64,000 nucleotides of DNA, taken from positions 1,054,001 to 1,118,000 of the forward strand of contig NZ_FTNQ01000001.1 of the NCBI RefSeq assembly GCF_900156455.1, given 5' to 3'. Shown here piece by piece: positions 24,323-32,845 of the stretch (position 1 is its first letter; every line of letters begins with the position of its first letter). This DNA is from Microbacterium sp. RURRCA19A (lineage in GTDB: Bacteria; Actinomycetota; Actinomycetes; Actinomycetales; Microbacteriaceae). The notes beneath the pieces were generated by a model. It was given only the letters and a program-made list of their open reading frames with translations. It had not been told where the DNA came from and made no database searches. Position numbers and translations under genes: made by a program.

Positions 24323-25627
24323 CTACTTCGCGACGGCACGGGAGGGAACGGAGCGCCGCCCGAGCACCCACTCGCGCAGGTCGGCGGGGCGCGCGACACG
24401 GTGCGTGGGCGCCCGAAGGACCCGGACGATGGCCCAGACCATCAGCACGAGACCGAGGAGGTTGCGCACCTCGAGCAGGAACACCGGGAAGGGCGCCGGG
24501 TGAGTGGCCATGAGCCCGTCGTAGACGAGCGGGTAGACCCACTGCGTCACGCCCGCGATCACGAGGGTCAGCGCGGCGAAGCCGTACCAACGGCGCCGGT
24601 CCAGGAGGAGCCCGATGACCACCGGGGGGAACAGCCACACGTAGTACTGCGGCGACCCGACCTTGTTGAGCGCGATGAACGCCGTGACCAGCGCCAGAGC
24701 CAGCGGCGGGAACACGCGGAGGAACGTCGCGCCGAGCCACATCTTCCGGGCCCCGACGATCAGCACGGCGAGCATCACCAGCAGCATGATCGGCGTCATC
24801 GCGGCGATGACGACGTCGGCGCCCGGACCGGTCACCTGGAAGGTCAGCACCGTGCCGTCGTAGTACACCTCGGAGCCGGGGACGTAGAAGGAGGCGAGGA
24901 ACATGTACAGCCCGCCGACCGGGGCTTCCATCTGGATGCCGCGGGACGTCTGGTCCCCGACGAAACCGAAGACGTACGGCGCGCCGCCGAGCGCGACCAC
25001 CGGGATGATCGTCGCGAGCGAGACCGCGATCGCACCCCACACCAACGCCAACCGACGACGTACGGCGACGACGCCGGCCGCCAGAATCGCCGCGGGCCAC
25101 ACCTTCATCCAGATCGAGATCGAGAGCAGCACGGATGCCACGAACGGGCGGCGCACGAGCCAGATGCCGCCGAGGATCGCGAACGGGACGGTGATGCCGT
25201 CGATGCGGTAGATCCCCACGGGCCCGATGAGCAGGATCGCGGCGAGCCAGAACCAGGCGGCGAGGACGCGGCCGCGCGAACGGCCGGAGCCCACGAGCAC
25301 CACGAAGGCGACGAGGTTGGCGAGCGAGACGGTGAGCGCCCACGCCGGGGTGTACGAGATGGCCCAGGCGAACAGCCACGCGAACGTCATCGGCAGGAAG
25401 GCGAGCTGCGGGTAGATCCACTTCTCGGTGATGCCGGGCCACTCCCACCCGACCGACCGGGTGCAGGACGACACGTCCACACCGCCGAACAGGGCGCAGC
25501 GCGACCACGGTTCGTACACCAGATACACGTCGCCCATGGGCTCGTTGGGCTGTTGGAAGCCGAGAATCCCCACGGTGACGTGGACGGCGACGAACGCCAG
25601 CAACAGAACGACGACACGCCTCACCAC
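24323..25627 (-). CDS. GT87-family membrane glycosyltransferase (mannosyltransferase-like)
   Basis: The 434-residue protein has many hydrophobic segments and early acidic residues (GDVYLVYEPW), as in GT87/DUF2029 polyprenol-phosphate-dependent alpha-mannosyltransferases. WMKVWPAAILAAG is a further family-like stretch. Such enzymes extend mannose-containing cell-envelope glycans such as lipomannans, facing outward across the membrane. Acceptor and linkage are unknown. The GTG at 25627 is six bases from TAGGAT (25639-25634), implying a leaderless mRNA. Confidence 0.82.
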   Translation of the reverse strand: MVRRVVVLLLAFVAVHVTVGILGFQQPNEPMGDVYLVYEPWSRCALFGGVDVSSCTRSVGWEWPGITEKWIYPQLAFLPMTFAWLFAWAISYTPAWALTVSLANLVAFVVLVGSGRSRGRVLAAWFWLAAILLIGPVGIYRIDGITVPFAILGGIWLVRRPFVASVLLSISIWMKVWPAAILAAGVVAVRRRLALVWGAIAVSLATIIPVVALGGAPYVFGFVGDQTSRGIQMEAPVGGLYMFLASFYVPGSEVYYDGTVLTFQVTGPGADVVIAAMTPIMLLVMLAVLIVGARKMWLGATFLRVFPPLALALVTAFIALNKVGSPQYYVWLFPPVVIGLLLDRRRWYGFAALTLVIAGVTQWVYPLVYDGLMATHPAPFPVFLLEVRNLLGLVLMVWAIVRVLRAPTHRVARPADLREWVLGRRSVPSRAVAK

Positions 25628-25740
25628 CGGATCATCCTAAGCGGGCGTGCCTGAGCGCCTCGGACGCCGGATGCCGTCGAACGCCCGCTCACCCCGGCCC
25701 CGCGGGCACGAGCCCGGCAACCGTTATGCGATCGAGTCCC

Positions 25741-26592
25741 TCAGCCGGTGGCGAGGGCGCCGGCGATCACCCCCGGCACCGCCTCCGCGACGTCGAGGGC
25801 GGTGATCGGACCGCCGGAGCGCCCGTGCCGGTCGGCCGCGGCGGTGCCGGCGGTGCCGTGCACCCAGGCGGCCGTGGCGGCGCAGGCCGCCAGGTCCTCG
25901 AGGGCCGTGTGCCCCGCCGCGGCCGCCCCGGCGACGACCGCGCCCAGCACACCGCCCAGGACGTCGCCCGTGCCGGCGGTCGCCAACCACGGCGTGCCCG
26001 TCGAGATGCGCCGCGCCCACCCGCCCGGCGCCGCGACGATCGTCACGGCGCCCTTGGACAGGACGACCGCGCCGAGCGCCTCGGCGGTCTCGGCCGCCAC
26101 CCGCTCGCGCTCGTCGTCATCGGCGGCGTCCACGGCGTCGAGCCCCAGCGCCACGCGGAGCTTCGCCAGTTCCCGCGCATGCGGCGTCACGATCACCGGG
26201 GCCGACGCCGCCGGGACGAGATCGAGCGCCCCGGCGTCCGCCACGACCGGCACGTCGCCGGACAGGATGCCGCGGAGTGCCGCCGTCTCCGCGGCGTCGC
26301 GCTCGGCGGCATCCGTGCCCGATCCGATGACCCACGCCTGCACCCGGCCGTCCGCGGTCACGGTCTCGGGCCGTCGCTGCAGCACCAGGTCCTGCGCCCG
26401 CGCGGGCCCGAGGTAGCGCACCATGCCGGTCCCGGTGCGCCAGGCGGCTTCGACACCGAGCACCGCCGCCCCGGGATACCGGGTCGATCCGGTGCGCAGC
26501 CCCACGACCCCGCGGGAATACTTGTCGTCGGCGCCGGTTGGCCTCCGAAGTGTGCGGGCCGCTTCGTGCCCCGTCCAGTCCCTCGCCGTCAT
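25741..26592 (-). CDS. nnrD: ADP/ATP-dependent NAD(P)H-hydrate dehydratase
   Basis: The 283-residue ribokinase-fold enzyme has KYSRGVVG (24-31), VTPHARELAKL (135-145) and the catalytic AGTGDVLGG (206-214). It repairs hydrated NAD(P)H. The epimerase domain (NnrE) found fused in many bacteria is absent here, so that activity must be encoded elsewhere. The ATG is six bases from TAGGGT (26604-26599), implying a leaderless mRNA. The gene diverges from the Old Yellow Enzyme gene, 29 bp away. Confidence 0.93.
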   Translation of the reverse strand: MTARDWTGHEAARTLRRPTGADDKYSRGVVGLRTGSTRYPGAAVLGVEAAWRTGTGMVRYLGPARAQDLVLQRRPETVTADGRVQAWVIGSGTDAAERDAAETAALRGILSGDVPVVADAGALDLVPAASAPVIVTPHARELAKLRVALGLDAVDAADDDERERVAAETAEALGAVVLSKGAVTIVAAPGGWARRISTGTPWLATAGTGDVLGGVLGAVVAGAAAAGHTALEDLAACAATAAWVHGTAGTAAADRHGRSGGPITALDVAEAVPGVIAGALATG

Positions 26593-26621
26593 GGCGTCAC
26601 CCTAGAACGAGAGAGGTCGAC

Positions 26622-27680
26622 GTGAGCACCCTCTTCACTCCCCTGACCGTCCGCGGTATCGAGATGCGCAATCGCCTGTGGGTCTCGCCCATGTGCCAGT
26701 ACAGCGCCGTCGACGGCATCCCGAACGACTGGCACCACGTGCACCTCGCCCAGTTCGCCGCCGGTGGCGCCGGCCTCGTGATCGCCGAGGCCACCGCGGT
26801 CTCACCGGAGGGACGCATCTCCCCCGACGATGTCGGGCTGTGGAACGACGCGCAGGTCGAGGCCTGGACGCCGATCGTCGCCGCGATCTGCGCGCGCGGT
26901 GCGGTCGCGGGCGTGCAGCTCGGTCACGCGGGACGGAAGGCCTCGACCACGTCGCCGCTGACCGGGGGCCGGGGATCCGTGTCCGTCGAGGACGGCGGCT
27001 GGACGACCGTCGCCCCGTCGGCGCTCGCCTACCCCGGCTTCACCGAGCCCCGAGAGCTCGACGCCGCGGGCATCGAGAAGGTCGTGTCCGATTTCGCGGA
27101 TGCCGCCCGCCGCGCGGTCGCGGCCGGCTTCGAGGTGCTCGAGATCCACGCCGCCCACGGCTACCTGCTGCACCAGTTCCTCTCGCCGCTCAGCAACCAC
27201 CGCGACGACGAGTACGGCGGGTCGTTCGACGGACGCGTGCGCCTGCTCGAGCGCGTGACCGCGGCGGTGCGTGAGGCCGCGCCCGACGCGGCGGTGTTCG
27301 TGCGGTTCTCGGGCACGGATGCCGCGGACGGCGGCTGGGACATCGACGACACCGTCCGCGCGGCCCCGCGCGTCGCTGTGGCGGGCGCCGACCTCGTCGA
27401 CGTCTCCAGCGGCGGGCTCGTGCCGCACCAGAGCATCCAGCCCGGCCCGGGATACCAGGTGCCGCTGGCGGAGAAGGTGCGCCGGGAGACCGGCATCCTG
27501 GTCGCCGCCGTCGGCATGATCGACGACGCCCGCCTGGCGGACTCGGTCATCGCGGAGGGGCGCGCCGACGCGGTGCTCTCCGCCCGCGAATGGCTGCGCG
27601 ACCCGCACTACGCGCTCCGCGCCGCGGTCGAGCTCGGTGCCGAGGTCCCCGCCCCGGCGCAGTACCTGCGGGCGTACTGA
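26622..27680 (+). CDS. NADH:flavin oxidoreductase, Old Yellow Enzyme (YqjM-like)
   Basis: The 352-residue FMN-dependent TIM-barrel enzyme shows the thermophilic-like OYE pattern: SPMCQYSAVDG with the FMN-tuning Cys, QLGHAGRKAS, and EIHAAHGYLLHQFLSPLSNHRDDEYGGS. It should reduce activated C=C bonds with NAD(P)H; the physiological substrate is unknown. The GTG at 26622 has a GAGAGGT ribosome site. Confidence 0.93.
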   Translation: MSTLFTPLTVRGIEMRNRLWVSPMCQYSAVDGIPNDWHHVHLAQFAAGGAGLVIAEATAVSPEGRISPDDVGLWNDAQVEAWTPIVAAICARGAVAGVQLGHAGRKASTTSPLTGGRGSVSVEDGGWTTVAPSALAYPGFTEPRELDAAGIEKVVSDFADAARRAVAAGFEVLEIHAAHGYLLHQFLSPLSNHRDDEYGGSFDGRVRLLERVTAAVREAAPDAAVFVRFSGTDAADGGWDIDDTVRAAPRVAVAGADLVDVSSGGLVPHQSIQPGPGYQVPLAEKVRRETGILVAAVGMIDDARLADSVIAEGRADAVLSAREWLRDPHYALRAAVELGAEVPAPAQYLRAY

Positions 27681-27718
27681 GCGCGCCTACTCAGCACCCC
27701 GGATGCCACGCCCCGCCG

Positions 27719-28780
27719 TCAGACGTACCGGCGACGGGCCGTGGCATCCTGCACTTCGCCGACGAGCTCCTCGATGACGTCCTCAAGGAACAGCACCGCG
27801 CGGACGTCGCCGCTCTCGTCGCGCACCTGCGCGAGGTGCCGGCCCGAGCGCCGCATGAGCGCGAGAGCGTCCTCGAGGTCGGTCGACTCGAGCACCGAGA
27901 CCATGTGGTGGATGCGCTTGGCCGGGATGGGCCGCGCCATGTCGGCCTCGTCGTCCGGACCCTCCGCGACGCGCAGGACGTCCTTGAGGTGGACGTACCC
28001 CGTCGGGTGCCCGTGCGCGTCGACGATCACGTACCGCGAGTATCCGTGCCGGGCCACGGCCCGCTCGATCTCGGCGGGGGTCGTGTGCTCGGGGAGCGTC
28101 ACCAGTTGCGCCATCGGCACCGCGATGTCGGCGGCCTTCTTCTCGGTGAACTCCACGACCGCCGTGACCGTGCCGGCCGCGTCGTCGAGCACGCCCTCGC
28201 GGCGCGACTGATTCACGATCGTGGCGACCTCGTCGAGCGTGTAGGTCGAGGTCGCCTCGTCCTTCGGCTCGACCCGGAACAGGCGCACGATGTGGTTCGC
28301 CGTCCAGTTCAACGCCACGATGATCGGGTAGAACGCCTTCGACACCGCCACGAGAGGCGGAGCGAGCATCAGCACGGCCCGGTCGGGCAGCGAGAACGCG
28401 AGGTTCTTCGGCACCATCTCTCCGAACACGACGTGCAGGTACGACACCAGCAGCAGTGCGACGACGAAGCCCGCGACGTCGACCGCCGCCTCGGAGAGGC
28501 CCGTCAGCCCGAGCGGTTCGGCGAGGAGGTGGTGGATCGCCGGTTCCGAGACGTTCAGGATCAGCAGCGAGCAGATCGTGATGCCGAGCTGGCACGTCGC
28601 GAGCATGAGCGTCGCGTGCTCCATGGCGTACAGCGCGGTCTTGGTCGACCGCGACCCGCGCTCGGCGAGCGGCTCCACCTGCGAGCGGCGCGCGGAGATG
28701 ACGGCGAACTCCGACCCGACGAAGAAGGCGTTGGCGACCAGCAGCACCACCAGCCAGGCGATTCCGGCCCAGTCGCTCAT
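27719..28780 (-). CDS. CNNM/DUF21-CBS membrane protein (CorC/HlyC-related)
   Basis: This 353-residue protein begins with a DUF21 (CNNM) transmembrane domain: NAFFVGSEFAVISARRSQVEPLAERGS, then LATCQLGITICSLLILN and FGEMVPKNLAFSLP. Paired CBS domains follow (about residues 200-340). It lacks the C-terminal CorC_HlyC domain of its neighbour. CNNM proteins export Mg2+ and related ions. The ATG overlaps the stop of the upstream paralogue by four bases, so the two act as a pair and may form a heteromer. Confidence 0.9.
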   Translation of the reverse strand: MSDWAGIAWLVVLLVANAFFVGSEFAVISARRSQVEPLAERGSRSTKTALYAMEHATLMLATCQLGITICSLLILNVSEPAIHHLLAEPLGLTGLSEAAVDVAGFVVALLLVSYLHVVFGEMVPKNLAFSLPDRAVLMLAPPLVAVSKAFYPIIVALNWTANHIVRLFRVEPKDEATSTYTLDEVATIVNQSRREGVLDDAAGTVTAVVEFTEKKAADIAVPMAQLVTLPEHTTPAEIERAVARHGYSRYVIVDAHGHPTGYVHLKDVLRVAEGPDDEADMARPIPAKRIHHMVSVLESTDLEDALALMRRSGRHLAQVRDESGDVRAVLFLEDVIEELVGEVQDATARRRYV

Positions 28781-30120
28781 CGCTGGTCACCCCCCTGGGC
28801 GGCGCGCACGAGGTCGGCGACGTTCTCCTCCGGGGGAGTCGGGGTGAACTGCACGCGGTCGACGCGGCGACCGTCCATGCGGTGGACGGTGAGGAGGCCG
28901 TCCTCGACCTCGACGGTGTCGCCCACCTTCGGGATGCGTTCGAGCTCGGCCATGAGGAATCCCCCCACGGTGTCGTAGACCTCGCCCTCGGGCACGCGCA
29001 CCCCGGCGCGGTCGAGGAGCTCGTCGGGTCGCAGATCGCCGGGGAAGGTGAGGGATGCCGCGGTGCGCACGACGCCCGCGCGCGAGCGGTCGTGCTCGTC
29101 CAGCACCTCGCCGACGATCTCCTCGACCAGGTCCTCGAGCGTCACCACACCCGCGGTGCCGCCGTACTCGTCGACGACGATCGCCATCTGGTAGCCCCGC
29201 GAACGGAGCTCGGCCACGAGGGTGTCGAGGTGGACCGTCTCGGGCACGCGGAGCGGTTCGGTCGCGAGGGCGGCCACGGGGACGTCTCCGCGGCGATCGC
29301 GGGGCACGCCCACGGCGGCCTTGAGGTGCACGACGCCGATGATGTCGTCCATCGACTCGTCGTAGACGGGGAAGCGGCTGTGCCCGGTCCGGCGCGCGAG
29401 CTGGATGACGGCGTCGGTGGGCTCGCCCGCGGCGAGCGCGTGCACGCTCGGCCGGGGCGTCATGACGTCGGCGGCGCTCAGCCGGGCGAAGGTGAGGCTG
29501 CGATCGAGGAGCGAGGCGGTGTCCTTCTCGAGCATGCCGGCGCTGGCGGAGCGCCGGACGAGGCTCGACAGCTCCTCGGCCGTGCGCGCGCCGGACAGCT
29601 CCTCCTTGGGCTCCACGCCGACCGCCCGCAGCACACCGTTGGCGCTGCCGTTGAGGACGGCGACCGCGGGGCGGAACACCATCGTGAAGGCCACCTGGAA
29701 GGGCATGACGAGTTTGGCCGCCTGACGCGGGACCGCGAGGGCGAAGTTCTTCGGCACGAGCTCGCCGAGGATCATCGACAGGATCGTCGCGATCGCGATG
29801 CCGAGGACGGCCGCGACCGGACCGACCACGGCCTCGGGGATCGACCACGAGAGGAACACCGGCCGCAGGAGGTTCGAGATGGCCGGCTCCATCGTGTATC
29901 CCGTGAGGAGCGTCGTGAGGGTGATCCCCAGTTGGGCGCTCGAGAGGTGGGTCGAGGTGATGCGCAGGGCGTCGATCGTCAGCGACAGCCGGGTCTCGCC
30001 CGCCGCGCGTCGCGACTCGAGGTCGGCGCGGTCCAGGTTGACCAGCGCGAACTCGCTCGCGACGAAGAGTCCGGTGCCCACCGTGAGAAGCAGCCCCACG
30101 CCCAACATGACGTAATCCAT
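28777..30120 (-). CDS. CNNM/DUF21-CBS-CorC_HlyC membrane protein
   Basis: The protein of about 447 residues has a DUF21 domain ([21 protein letters not shown]-like start, [30 protein letters not shown]), two CBS domains and a C-terminal CorC_HlyC domain ([23 protein letters not shown]). Divalent-cation efflux is the likely role. The ATG at 30120 is preceded in frame by a GTG at 30123, which may be the true start. It is the first gene of the CNNM pair. Confidence 0.9.
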   Translation of the reverse strand: MDYVMLGVGLLLTVGTGLFVASEFALVNLDRADLESRRAAGETRLSLTIDALRITSTHLSSAQLGITLTTLLTGYTMEPAISNLLRPVFLSWSIPEAVVGPVAAVLGIAIATILSMILGELVPKNFALAVPRQAAKLVMPFQVAFTMVFRPAVAVLNGSANGVLRAVGVEPKEELSGARTAEELSSLVRRSASAGMLEKDTASLLDRSLTFARLSAADVMTPRPSVHALAAGEPTDAVIQLARRTGHSRFPVYDESMDDIIGVVHLKAAVGVPRDRRGDVPVAALATEPLRVPETVHLDTLVAELRSRGYQMAIVVDEYGGTAGVVTLEDLVEEIVGEVLDEHDRSRAGVVRTAASLTFPGDLRPDELLDRAGVRVPEGEVYDTVGGFLMAELERIPKVGDTVEVEDGLLTVHRMDGRRVDRVQFTPTPPEENVADLVRAAQGGDQR

Positions 30121-30270
30121 CACGCGTCACCCCCGCTCGGCGCGGGAGAGGGTCGTCGGGGCTCGGGTCTACAACTGGGAGGGTCGTCCATCGTGCCCCC
30201 GATTCTAGGGCCTCGCGCACCCACGGGCACCGGCCCGACGGCATCCGTTCCGACCCTCCAGGATGGAGGG

Positions 30271-31245
30271 ATGGATGCCACCCTCCCGGCGCAGCAACGC
30301 GCCGCGGCCGCCGAGGACGCGGTGATCGCCGCGTACGTGCACCGGTACGGCCCGGTCGCGTGGGCCCACGCCGCGACGGACGGCGACGGCGCCCGCACCT
30401 GGCACTACTGGTGGCATGCGCATCTCGTCCACGTGCTGGCCGAGGCCGAGCGGCATCGCCCGTCGAGCGCCCGGCGTCGACGGATCGCCGGCCTCCTCCG
30501 GGGGGTCACCCTGCGCACCGCGGGGACCTGGATCACCCCGTTCTACGACGACATCGCGTGGATGGGGCTCGCCCTGGCCGAGACGCGCCCGCACGGCCGC
30601 GCCCGCGCGCGCATCGCGCGAGTGCTCGCCGGGGCCGTCGACCCCGCGGTGGGGGCGCTCCCCTGGCGCACGCGCAGCGATCTGTTCAACGCCCCTGCGA
30701 ACGGACCGGCGGCGATCGTGCTCGCCCCCAGCCGCCACCGCGATCTCGCCGACCGACTGGCCGCGTGGATCGCCGCGGTCCTCGACGATCCGGCGACGGG
30801 GCTCGTCCGCGACGGCATCGAGCACGGCGTCGTCCGTCCCGACCTGTGGACCTACAACCAAGGTGTCGCGATCGGGGCCGCCCTCGCGCTCGACGACCCG
30901 GAACGCGCCGGCGCCGTGGTGCGCGCGGTCGAGCGCTGGTGCGCGCCCGACGACGGCCTGTTCCCCGCCGCGGGCGGCGGAGACGGCGGCCTGTTCGCCG
31001 GCATCCTGGCCCGCTACCTCGGTCTCGCCGCGGCCCGGCTCGACGGGGAGGACGCCGACCGCGCGCGCCGCCTGATCGGTCGCAACGCCGACGCGCTGTG
31101 GGAGATGCGGCGCGGCGGGTTCTTCCCGGCCGACCCGCGCCGGCCCGCGCTCCCCTCCGGGGACGATCGTGACCTGTCGGTCCAGGTGGGGGCGTGGATC
31201 ACGTTCGAGGCCGACGTCACGGCCTCGGCGGGCCTCACCAGCTGA
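30271..31245 (+). CDS. GH76-like alpha-1,6-mannanase-family protein without signal peptide
   Basis: The 324-residue protein has the helical GH76 hallmarks: the catalytic Asp-Asp pair in FYDDIAWMGLA (Asp93-Asp94) and WTYNQGVAIGAAL. GH76 enzymes cleave alpha-1,6-mannans. Most are secreted, but here there is no signal peptide, so it may act in the cytoplasm or have another substrate. The ATG follows GGAGGG, with a CAGGAT box six bases upstream. The 3' end overlaps the convergent guaB1 gene by 11 bases. Confidence 0.8.
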   Translation: MDATLPAQQRAAAAEDAVIAAYVHRYGPVAWAHAATDGDGARTWHYWWHAHLVHVLAEAERHRPSSARRRRIAGLLRGVTLRTAGTWITPFYDDIAWMGLALAETRPHGRARARIARVLAGAVDPAVGALPWRTRSDLFNAPANGPAAIVLAPSRHRDLADRLAAWIAAVLDDPATGLVRDGIEHGVVRPDLWTYNQGVAIGAALALDDPERAGAVVRAVERWCAPDDGLFPAAGGGDGGLFAGILARYLGLAAARLDGEDADRARRLIGRNADALWEMRRGGFFPADPRRPALPSGDDRDLSVQVGAWITFEADVTASAGLTS

Positions 31246-32689
31246 CCGGCAGCGCCTTGCCCTCCTCGTAGCCGGCGGCCGACTGCAGTCCGACCCGGGC
31301 GCGTTCGCGGAACTGGTCCACCGTCGCCGCTCCCGCGTAGGTGAAGGACGACCGCACGCCGGACGTGATCATGTCGAGCAGGTCTTCGACTCCGGGGCGC
31401 TGCGGGTCGAGGTAGATGCGCGACGACGAGATGCCCTCGGCGAAGAGCTCCTTGCGGGCGCGTTCGAAGGCATCGAGCCCCTGGAAGCGGCCCTGCACCG
31501 CCTTGGTGGAGGCCATGCCCCACGATTCCTTGTAGATGCGCCCGTCCTCGTCGGTGCGGAGCCGCCCCGGGGACTCGATGGTGCCGGCGAACCAGGAGCC
31601 GATCATCACCGACGCCGCCCCCGCGGCGAGCGCCAGAGCGACATCGCGCGGGTAGCGCACACCGCCGTCGGCCCACACGTGGGCGCCGGCCGCGCGCGCG
31701 GCCTCGGCCGTCTCGAGCACGGCCGAGAACTGGGGGCGTCCGACGGCGGTCATCATGCGCGTCGTGCACATGGCGCCGGGACCCACACCGACCTTCAGGA
31801 TCGTGGCTCCCGCCGCGGTCAGATCGCGCACGCCCTCGGCGGCCACGATGTTGCCCGCGGCGATCGGGAGCCCGAGGTCGAGCGCCGCGACCTCGCGGAG
31901 CGCCCGCAGCATCTGCTCCTGATGACCGTGGGCGGTGTCCACGACGAGGACGTCGACCCCCGCCGCGGCGAGTGCGCGGGCCTTGCCCGAGACATCGCCG
32001 TTGATCCCGACGGCGGCGGCGACGATGAGCCGACCGTCCGCATCGACGCCCGGGCGGTAGACCGAGTCGCGCAGGGAGCTGCGTGCCGAGAGGGTGCCGA
32101 CGATGCAATCGCCGTCCACGACCGGGACGATGTCGGCCGTACCGACGAGGGCGAAGACCTCGTGCGGGTCGCCGACGCGCTCGACCTCGACCAGCGGGGC
32201 GTCGGTGCGGGCGATGTCGCCGAGGGTGGCATCCGGGAGCGCCGTCGCCAGGCGCGGAGCCGGGACGATCCCGCGGTAGCCGTCGAGGGGCACGTCGCCG
32301 CCCTCGCGCTGCTCCGCCACCACGATGCCGCGCCCGGGAACCGCGGGGAGCACGAGGCGCGCCTCGGCCACCGTCGCGGACGGCGGGAACACCAGGGCCG
32401 CGTCCCACCGGACCGGTTGCGCCTTGACCCACTCCACGGCCTCCACCAAGCGCGGCAGCGGCATGTCCTGCGGCAGCACACCGAGACCGCCGCGCCGCGC
32501 GAGCGTCGCCGCGAGCCGCGGCCCGGTGACGGAGTTCATGTTCGAGGCCACCAACGGAAGGGTCGCCCCGCTCCCGTCACCGGGCGCGAGGTCCACTCCG
32601 AGCCGGCTGCCGACCTCGGAATGGCGCGGAACCAGGAAGACGTCCGAGTAGGTCAGGTCGACATCGGGCTGTGCGCCGGAGAACTCCAT
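31235..32689 (-). CDS. guaB1: GuaB1-family CBS-containing GMP reductase/IMPDH-like enzyme
   Basis: The 484-residue TIM-barrel protein of the IMPDH/GMPR superfamily has DLTYSDVFLVP at the start, phosphate-site GVGPGAMCTTRMM with catalytic Cys308, and an inserted CBS pair at about 95-205. This layout is that of GuaB1, long annotated as IMPDH-related. The mycobacterial member has been characterised as a CBS-regulated GMP reductase converting GMP to IMP. The ATG at 32689 is preferred over an upstream in-frame GTG. It diverges from kgd. Confidence 0.92.
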   Translation of the reverse strand: MEFSGAQPDVDLTYSDVFLVPRHSEVGSRLGVDLAPGDGSGATLPLVASNMNSVTGPRLAATLARRGGLGVLPQDMPLPRLVEAVEWVKAQPVRWDAALVFPPSATVAEARLVLPAVPGRGIVVAEQREGGDVPLDGYRGIVPAPRLATALPDATLGDIARTDAPLVEVERVGDPHEVFALVGTADIVPVVDGDCIVGTLSARSSLRDSVYRPGVDADGRLIVAAAVGINGDVSGKARALAAAGVDVLVVDTAHGHQEQMLRALREVAALDLGLPIAAGNIVAAEGVRDLTAAGATILKVGVGPGAMCTTRMMTAVGRPQFSAVLETAEAARAAGAHVWADGGVRYPRDVALALAAGAASVMIGSWFAGTIESPGRLRTDEDGRIYKESWGMASTKAVQGRFQGLDAFERARKELFAEGISSSRIYLDPQRPGVEDLLDMITSGVRSSFTYAGAATVDQFRERARVGLQSAAGYEEGKALPVSW

Positions 32690-32751
32690 GGCATCCACCT
32701 CACCACATCCGATCAATGGCAAGACCCCCGAGGGCGCCCAGGATCCTCGGC

Positions 32752-32845
32752 TAGGCTGGAGAGAGTGCGCAACGAGGACGACTGCGTGCATCCACAGGAA
32801 TCTTCATCGAGGAAAGCAGGCGATCGACTGTGTCGAGCCAGGTGA
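32752..32845 (+). promoter_or_regulatory. kgd promoter with candidate leaderless upstream ORF
   Basis: A TAGGCT -10 box (32752-32757) is followed seven bases later by GTG (32765), which opens a 26-codon frame reading VRNEDDCVHPQESSSRKAGD and onward to a TGA at 32843-32845. The frame overlaps the kgd GTG at 32830. The geometry matches leaderless starts elsewhere in the window, so this short frame might be translated. That is unproven. Confidence 0.35.
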
